Origin: Omphiscola glabra
Taxonomy: Eukaryota > Mollusca > Gastropoda > Lymnaeidae
Assembly: GCA_964017045.1 (NCBI GenBank)
Contig: OZ024799.1
Coordinates: 29,399,596 to 29,463,595 of the forward strand
Length of the DNA stretch: 64,000 bases
Reading direction: 5' to 3'
Below the pieces are notes generated by a model. It was not told the DNA's origin. It did not search any database and saw nothing but the letters and a program-made list of their open reading frames with translations. The translations under genes were made by a program, and so were the position numbers. Of this stretch, positions 57,701 through 64,000 are shown piece by piece (position 1 is the stretch's first letter; every line of letters starts with the position of its first letter).

Positions 57701-60506
57701 ACTGTCATACACTATTCAAGGTAATTAATCTAACATTACTAACATGCTTCATTGAGTCAAATACCTGTTGTTGTTTTTACAATTTTTAAAAAATGTGAAC
57801 TTTAACTTATATTCTTAATTCATAGGTTTCTTATTTATTCAGAATTCTTCTTTAAAGAAGTTGGAAATATTACATCACCTCATTATTTTTATAATCTTTC
57901 AAAGGTTGTTGGTAAGGCATCGGACAAGAAAGAAGAAGGGGATTTAGATGAGAAATATTTGATAGCCACTTCTGAACAGCCCATTGCTGCTTACCACCGT
58001 GATGAGTGGATTGCCACAGAATCCCTCCCTATCAGGTACATGGGCTACTCAACATGTTTCAGACAAGAGGCGGGTTCACATGGCAGAGATACAAGAGGCA
58101 TATTCCGTGTTCATCAGTTTGAGAAAGTAAGTGTTGGAAGGTTGTGTGATCTGGTTGAACACTTTTAGCAGAAAACTTTAATTGAAAGCTCGGAGTAATG
58201 TATTCTTGAATTTCTGTAAATAATTAACTTGTCATTGCCTTGTCATAATTATATTGTAAAGTGAATGTGTTTTTTTGGTTGAAAAATAAAAAAAATGGAT
58301 ACAGGCTAAAATGGGGTCAGTTACCATGGATGGATAGCATTTGATTCAAAATTAAAATTATGTGATCAAAGTTTTATTCATTGCAACATAATTTTCACTT
58401 ATATTAGAATTTGTGTTAAAATTTTAAAAATAGAAAGATAAGGCCAAGTTGTAATGATTTTTAAAAATGCTCTTTTTTTTCTAGGTTGAACAATTCTGCA
58501 TAACCTCTCCTGAAGACAATAAATCATGGGAGATGTTTGATGAAATGATTGGCAATGCTGAAAATTTCACCAAGGCTTTGGGAATACCCTACAGAGTTGT
58601 GAACATTGTTTCTGGTATATTTATTTTCTTTCTGATTTGTTTTCATGCCCAAGTAAACTTAAATGAATTAATGTTGAATTTTATTTATAGGTTCTACAAT
58701 GTTAAAAATGGCCTTGGTTTTTAATTCATTTAATTAACTGCTAAAGGCTTTGATTGTGTCATGGCTTTTAAACTTTTCTTCTGTTACACTTGTCTGTACA
58801 CACTTTCATTTTTTTCTGTAACATATTTTAGGACATTATAGTATTTTATTTTTATGGTTTTATAAGATAATAAAATATGTATAATAAACAAAAGTTTGTT
58901 TAAAAAATCCTACCTTCTTGCATGTGGTGCATATAAATTTTGTTAGTTATGGCTGCTCCATTACAGTAGGGTTATTTTGTTCTGTTCTAGGTGAACTCAA
59001 CAATGCTGCCTCCAAGAAGCTTGACCTGGAGGCCTGGTTCCCAGGATCTGGAGCTTTTAGAGAACTTGTGTCATGCTCAAATTGTCTAGACTACCAGTCT
59101 AGGCGGCTCAGGATTAGATATGGCCAGACAAAGAAGATGGGACAAGAAGTGAGTACTTTGTAATAAATTTGTTGGATAATAATTGTTCTGAGAGTGCAGT
59201 GTAATCTCCTGTATCCTTCGGATATTTTCACACTCTTCTAATTATTTTTGTCAATATTATAAAGGGTTTAATTTTACTGTCAGCAATTTTAAAATGGTCC
59301 CAACATCCATATCATATAAAGTCAGAGGTTTTCAGCCCTGTTTTATTTTTCTGTCCCTCTAACATTTTATCTTTAGAACCATTGAAGTTAACTATGTTTA
59401 TAATTGTAATCTCCCTTGCCATCATGATTTGCAATGCATTTTACTTTTATCATTTTATTTGGTATTAGCTGCTGCATCACAGTTTATTATATATGTATAC
59501 TGTGCATTCTCATACAGTTTTGAATACTTAAAAAGTAAAAGTTTGGTTTTTCATTATTTTATAACATCCAATGAGAGCTCTCTGTTTAAACCCACAGACT
59601 AGCTTTGTTCACATGCTCAATGCCACCATGTGTGCCACGACAAGAGTGATATGTGCCATCTTGGAAAACAATCAGACAGATGATGGTGTTATTGTTCCTG
59701 AAGCTTTGAGGAAGTTTATGCCCCCTGGTTAGTATTGCATTTTTAAAAAAAATACTGTTGCAAAAAATTGTATTAGTTGCAAACTATTTCTGCTCTGTTG
59801 GTGAAGAAACTGGTTCCAGGGGATGGCCATGTGTTGTATGCCAGGTTTAAAGAATATTTTATATAAACTTACTGATCGTAGGGGTTATAAGTGAGTGCAG
59901 GTAATCATGATAGGCCATTAGGGGTTAACGTGAGGCTGTGTGTATCCATTCAGATCACTGTATGGATGGTTGAGAAATCTCAAATTATAGTGTAAGGGTC
60001 TCATTTTTTGGAATCTTCCACTTGTTGGGTGAAAACATGTGGCAGGCAAGATTTTGGCCATTTCCTTAACATGAACTAGTGCTTCTTTATAAAATAACTT
60101 TTTTCTTTTAAGAACTGGTTGTTAAAAAAGTGTAATTTAAATTAATCTAAAGTCTGCTGATAGCTGATTTATGGAATGAGTCGAATGTTTTAGTTATAAA
60201 AAAGTATTATTTTTCACTGAATATTTTTGACATAAATACTATCAAATTGTGAAATACATTTTTATATCTTTGTGCTTTCAGTTTCAACAAATATTTTCTT
60301 GCAATCAAAAACATTATGAATGGTTCTATAATTTTTTTTAAAAGATTCCTTTTACTTCCTGTGCTAATTTAGTTTTTTTGTTTCTAACTCCAGGTTATGA
60401 TGAGAAGATTCCCTTTGTCAAACCAGCACCCATTGATGAAATTGAGGCCAAAAAGAAGAAGGGCAAAAAGGGCAACCAGCCCCCAGCAGAACCCACTGAG
60501 CCTTAG
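48734..60506 (+). CDS. SARS1: cytoplasmic seryl-tRNA synthetase
   Basis: Eleven coding exons: 48734-48869, 55335-55405, 55553-55636, 55851-56009, 56214-56354, 56642-56797, 57905-58126, 58485-58614, 58991-59148, 59598-59727, 60394-60506. Together they give exactly 1500 nt (499 aa; human 514) with GT/AG splice sites throughout. The enzyme charges tRNA-Ser (and tRNA-Sec) with serine in the cytosol. Residues 1-150 form the tRNA-binding coiled-coil arm ([19 protein letters not shown] at the start). The class II catalytic core follows: motif 1 about 218-232 ([11 protein letters not shown]), the TSEQ serine-site loop at about 271-274, motif 2 about 300-323 ([20 protein letters not shown]) and motif 3 about 400-411 (RRLRIRYG). 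The C-terminus ends in a lysine-rich KKKKGKKG tail and lacks most of the long vertebrate UNE-S extension. The first residue of exon 2 is Leu where human has Cys. Likely constitutively expressed. Confidence 0.97.
49621..50252. repeat. long inverted repeat (foldback)
   Basis: Left arm 49621-49834 and right arm 50048-50252 are reverse complements along their length, with a few mismatches and small gaps (for example GACCTTTTGCACACGGAG and ACTCTACCGGGTTTTTAAA on the left, mirrored on the right), around a 213-bp loop. The arms are a piece of the repeat unit in opposite orientation. Confidence 0.75.
50520..50734 (-). mobile_element. pogo/Tigger-like element end
   Basis: Read on the minus strand it begins at a TA with CAGTCGAACCCGCTTATCTC then GACCTCGGTTAATTCGCC. 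It carries more TCGAC/TATCTCGA words inside, as pogo-like terminal regions do. The opposite end was not found. Confidence 0.4.
51640..52715 (+). repeat. repeat unit, uninterrupted copy in SARS1 intron 1
   Basis: Direct copy of the unit at 49150-51240 without its central insert, moderately diverged. Ends CCCTTGCTTTACCGAAGTAC. No reading frame with family resemblance, and no clear terminal inverted repeats or target duplication seen. Confidence 0.7.
52716..53865. other. SARS1 intron 1, unassigned part
   Basis: AT-rich with many short CTAGACTA/TAGGCCTA-type words but no ordered repeat or exon recognised. Confidence 0.35.
53875..54985. mobile_element. non-autonomous TIR element with 9-bp flank duplication (MULE-like?)
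   Basis: The left end carries 3.5 tandem 33-bp units (GCCGAGCGTTATCCGCACGG plus CCGTGAGAATAAT). The right end (about 54836-54985) carries the same units inverted: a 36-bp block differs at 3 positions from the reverse complement. Perfect TTATTGAAA copies flank the element (53866-53874 and 54986-54994). The outermost about 20 bp are only roughly inverted. The 0.8-kb interior is AT-rich with no coding frame. A 9-bp duplication suggests Mutator-like transposition, which is inference. Confidence 0.65.
56798..57904 (+). other. SARS1 intron 6
   Basis: Contains one diverged unit of the TTGTTTAATTAAGTCTCACA repeat seen at 12531-12592, near 56935-56960. The open frame at 57199-57474 has no family resemblance. 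Confidence 0.6.
57905..58126 (+). CDS. SARS1: SARS1 exon 7: TSEQ loop and motif 2
   Basis: Encodes residues 250-323, including [15 protein letters not shown] and the motif 2 strand-loop-strand with the ATP-binding arginine ([15 protein letters not shown]). All key residues of the family are intact, so this is not a pseudogene. Confidence 0.95.
58991..59148 (+). CDS. SARS1: SARS1 exon 9: motif 3 region
   Basis: Encodes residues 367-419: [39 protein letters not shown] and RYGQTKK. This is the most conserved stretch, nearly identical to the human protein. Confidence 0.95.
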
Positions 60507-60527
60507 GTTTATCTGATATTAAAAAAA

Positions 60528-60533
60528 AATAAA
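60528..60533 (+). terminator. candidate SARS1 polyadenylation signal
   Basis: AATAAA only 22 nt after the stop codon, which would give an unusually short 3' UTR. Alternatives lie at 61375-61380 and 61711-61716. The choice cannot be made from sequence alone. Confidence 0.25.
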
Positions 60534-63360
60534 AAATTCATATTTATTTTATTGGCTGAAATGGAGAGTAATTGGTTGCTGCAATTTTGCTGGTTTGAAC
60601 AAATAAGTTTTTGGCTAATCCATCATGCTGTCTACACCATGTTATAATATGTAATTGCATTAAAATAAGTTAGTTATTTGGTCAAAATGCTTCTTTACAA
60701 CATTTTAAAAACTTACCTGGTCTCAGGGTCTTCATTTTGTATTGGCAACTTTAAGAATGTTTCTTTTTAACACAAGATTAAACTGCTTAATAAGTGATTT
60801 GTAATGTTTGTTCATCAATTAGTAGATAGAGTTTTTGATGTTTTATTATCATTTTATGCCTCTTTTCTCTTTTGAAAATAACATCATCTAAAAACTTAAG
60901 TACTTACTAGCAGATGTAGACAAAAGTACAGTTTGTCATGAACCATGCAAAAGTTTGTGCCTGGTGTCTAAATATTTTTAAGCTTTGCCTACCGCTGCCC
61001 ACTGATGTTGATGGGTTTAATTGGAAGTTATTTTCTTGATGTAAGTTTCCTTGTTATGGTTTAACTGTATTTTATTTACTCTTAGGAAATAACTTATTTT
61101 CAGCCCAACAGTTTAGGAATTTTAAATGAACCCCACCGTATTTTTAAACTTAAGAACTTAAGATTGGAGAGAAATTCCATTTTTAATTATCTAAATAATT
61201 TACAAGTATTTCTTATTTAAGTTAAAATAAGGCAGGGGTTTTTGAGATTCAGAAATGTCTCAAGAGGCAAGAGTTTGTTTGTTTTTTTAAAATTTTAGAT
61301 CACATCTTATGTGTTCAATGTTACATTTAATTAGTCAATTTTTCCATTTTAATTTTTTCCATTATGAAAATATTAATAAAGTTAAATATATTGTAAATTT
61401 TAGACAAATCAATACCATAAGTTATGTATGGCTATGTCCCCTACATGATCTGGTGATGTTAATTCCAAGTTCTTTTAAATCTTGCTTGTGTCTTCAGTTA
61501 TGGGACCATACAACAATCCTGACTGTCAACTTACTATTCAATGAATGCAAGGAAAATATTTCTTTAGCAATACATCTACCAATATTTATATTGTAGATTA
61601 AGCTCAAGGTTATGTTTATTTCTTAAAAAGTTTTGCTTTTTTGACATTGTTATTCCCCTTTACTGTACACACTGTTAATTCCCCTTTACTGTACACACTG
61701 ATAATTCCCCAATAAAAAATTCTCAACTTTAAGGTGAATGAATGTTCATTTTAAAGTTCAAAATTAAACCCCCCCAAAAATCTTTTATCCATTGCGTGAT
61801 AAATCTGCCATGAATCATAAAATCTATCTTATAAACTCATAAAACGCGTTTGTACAATCTTCATTGTACACGTATACTGTTAGAATTGTAATCCTCTAAG
61901 TACTTAAGCCATGACACAATTGATCTTAGGAGTGAGCTAGCCACTGATTTGTGATGGTCTTTCAGAATACTGTGTCCTATGATGGTCGACAAATGGTATC
62001 CAGCAACTGATAAAATACAATACTAATTGTTAATTTTCTTAAGGTCAACTAGTAAAATGGCATCACTTCAATAAAAGAGTTTATCTGATGAATTTTAGTT
62101 TCAATAAATGTCAAGTGATTTATTATGATTACAGTTTGAACTATACAACACAGGGATGAACTAGATATGTATCTACTAATGTGGTTAAGTCACTGTTACG
62201 ACAATTCAATTGTTGGTGATACGGTAAGAATAAATAAAGATCATTTTTCCTGAAATCTTCACTTTTTGCTTTCATGAGTTATGCAGAGTGTGTAGTAATT
62301 GGTTGTCTGTTTTGTGTTACCGGTTCAATGAAAGCATTCTGTCCCCTTTGCCATCACCATTTAAATAGTAAATCTTATGGTGTGTTTGTATTTTTTATTT
62401 TAATTCTAATGCTATACAAGTTGTAGGTGTTGAGGGGGGAAAAAAACCTAAATGAGTTTTGCAAACCGTCCACTTGTAAGCTTTAAATCAGCATCAAAGA
62501 ATGGAAACATAAAGTGAATTAAATAAGGGAGATTACATTCAAGCTTTTTGTTTGTGTCCCGAGGCACATATGTTTTATAATTTATGCAACTATTTTATTA
62601 ATATAAATAACTGATTGAAATCATCCTCACAGGGGCCTTTGGTTTCAGTTTGAGAAACCCTGCCCTAAGGCTGATGAGTTACATTAACAGCAAGTCCTAC
62701 AAAGTCATTAAGTGAGTGAGGCTACTAGTATTAAAGCTGCTGTTTAGCTCTGCTTCTAATGGGGGCTACAAACATACACCAATGACGTCAGCCCCCACCC
62801 CCCATTAGTTGTTGCAAGTTTCGTTGGAGTGTAAATTTTAAGAATTTGTTTAGGGCTTGAGAATACGGACCCTTATCGATACTTAAAGTATCGTGACTTC
62901 TAGCTGCAACTTTTACGATACCCATTGAGACAGTCGCGGTTTTCCTTTTTATTTAGTGCTATTTGAACTCCTTGTTGATTTCAAGTAAACAGAACACTTC
63001 CCACTAATGAAAAAACCATTTCTTACACAACCCCAAGTGAAGTGTGTCATGAAAGTATCTTATTGAAATAATTATATATTTTTTCAAGTTAAATTCGGTG
63101 TTGGATTTGGAAGGAAATAAAACGCAGCTCTGAAAAATGTTAAAATAGAGCTGTCAACAAGAACAACAAGTGAAATGAAAGCTACGTTGTGTGGTGTCGG
63201 AACTATTAAGATCGGGAGTCTTATTAGTTTCCCACCTGACAACGATGAGAAAGACAGGCGCGCTAAGGTGTGGGGAGTGCGGGGGAGTACGTCGACTTTA
63301 GAATTACCGGTGTAACATAATTTGGACTCAATGTCGTCATGGGCACACACGCACGATAAG
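60534..63360. other. SARS1 3' UTR / intergenic sequence
   Basis: No gene recognised. Includes a 29-bp tandem duplication (about 61645-61710, TTCCCCTTTACTGTACACAC) just before the AATAAA at 61711, and a hAT-end-like GTTTGAGAAACCCTG at about 62650. TATCGATA at 62874-62881 begins an almost palindromic CGATACTTAAAGTATCG. Confidence 0.4.
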
Positions 63361-63947
63361 CAGATCTGATCACCCCGTTTGATCTGCCTGCTTTCAGTAT
63401 CAGGTCGGCTTTTATCGTTAATAGAGCTAAATTCTTTAGATTAATAACTTTCTCTCCGGTAGTGATAGTGGGCGATCGCGTTACTGAAAGACTGCACTAG
63501 CACACCCGACCGATCCTTTCACGGACATTCATGTGGGAGTTCTTTTTTGTCGGCTTTAGAATGTCTTTACATATCAAGTCGGCGTGAAATTAAAGTACAT
63601 GTTCAATTAAAGCATTTTAAAGACCAAGAAAAGAAGTCGGCATACCGCGATTTCATTTTTAAAAGCGGTTCTCAACTTAATTCAAATTATAAATTTTTAA
63701 AAAATAAATTCAAGGAGTCTCATACTTCTCCCCTCTCCAAAACTCCATAGCGTCGTCTTCAATAATCGCATGACGTGAAAAGAGTTTTATACCTCGTTAT
63801 CTTTGAGAAGATAATTAATCGCCCTATATAACATAGCTCCGGACATATATGCCTCGGTGAGGGAGCTTCTACTTCTACGAAGAACACCGCAGTGTTCATT
63901 GTGAGTTCAACCATGTTACAAAGTCTTGTTACTCAAATGGAACAGTG
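63361..63947 (+). promoter_or_regulatory. CpG-richer region, possible promoter of a gene beyond the window
   Basis: CpG dinucleotides are much denser than elsewhere in the window (GGCGATCGCG, CCCGACCGATCC, CGTCGTC). CCCTATATAACA at 63823-63834 could be a TATA box about 30 bp before a start in CATATATGCCTCGGTGAGGG. No coding exon is visible before the window ends. Confidence 0.3.
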
Positions 63948-64000
63948 ATTAGCTTATCATCAAGCCGTGATTAGCTTATCATCAAGTGGTGATTAGCTTA
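63948..64000 (+). repeat. 22-bp tandem repeat running off the window
   Basis: At least 2.5 copies of GTGATTAGCTTATCATCAAG plus two variable bases. The array continues past the window edge, so its size is unknown. Confidence 0.85.

Noticed and set aside
1..64000. tRNA, rRNA or other structured RNA genes
   Set aside because: None recognised by eye; a covariance-model scan would be needed to exclude diverged or short ones.

Overview
This is a eukaryotic, AT-rich, intron-rich window, most likely from a mollusc and plausibly a heterobranch or pulmonate snail. The evidence is indirect. The proteins are animal-specific (a FAM107-family protein and an SPIN90/NCKIPSD protein). The introns carry many minisatellites, LINE tails and non-autonomous hAT transposons. 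One of these hAT elements closely resembles the horizontally spread SPIN family, which has been reported from a pond snail. No species-level claim is made. Exon boundaries were derived by hand from splice sites, phase and remembered human homologues. There is no transcript evidence.

Layout. 1-9 kb is non-coding sequence with a LINE tail, a head-to-head repeat and a 25-bp minisatellite. A plus-strand FAM107 (DRR1/TU3A-like) gene runs from about 9.2 to 29.5 kb. It has two candidate first exons (9160-9199 and 22570-22756) that end in the same phase and can each join the shared exons at 25080, 26537 and 29375. Its introns hold at least six tandem arrays and three hAT elements. 29.5-39.3 kb is the FAM107 3' UTR or intergenic space, with MITEs and a LINE relic. 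A minus-strand NCKIPSD/SPIN90 gene occupies 47953 down to 39273 in 12 coding exons (895 aa). It has an N-terminal SH3 domain, a long disordered proline-containing region and the SPIN90 armadillo-like core. Head to head with it, 780 bp away, the cytoplasmic seryl-tRNA synthetase gene (SARS1) runs on the plus strand from 48734 to 60506 in 11 coding exons (499 aa). Its 6.5-kb first intron is filled with duplicated repeat units, a long inverted repeat and a TIR element. 60.5-64 kb is non-coding; the last 0.6 kb is CpG-richer and may be the promoter of a further gene.

How the genes relate. SARS1 and NCKIPSD probably share a bidirectional promoter. NCKIPSD (Arp2/3 activation, Nck binding) and FAM107 (F-actin binding in vertebrates) are both actin regulators and are convergent neighbours; whether that matters is unknown. 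No new multi-gene system was found. The most interesting material is the transposon content, especially the SPIN-like and OC1-like hAT copies, and the alternative FAM107 promoters.
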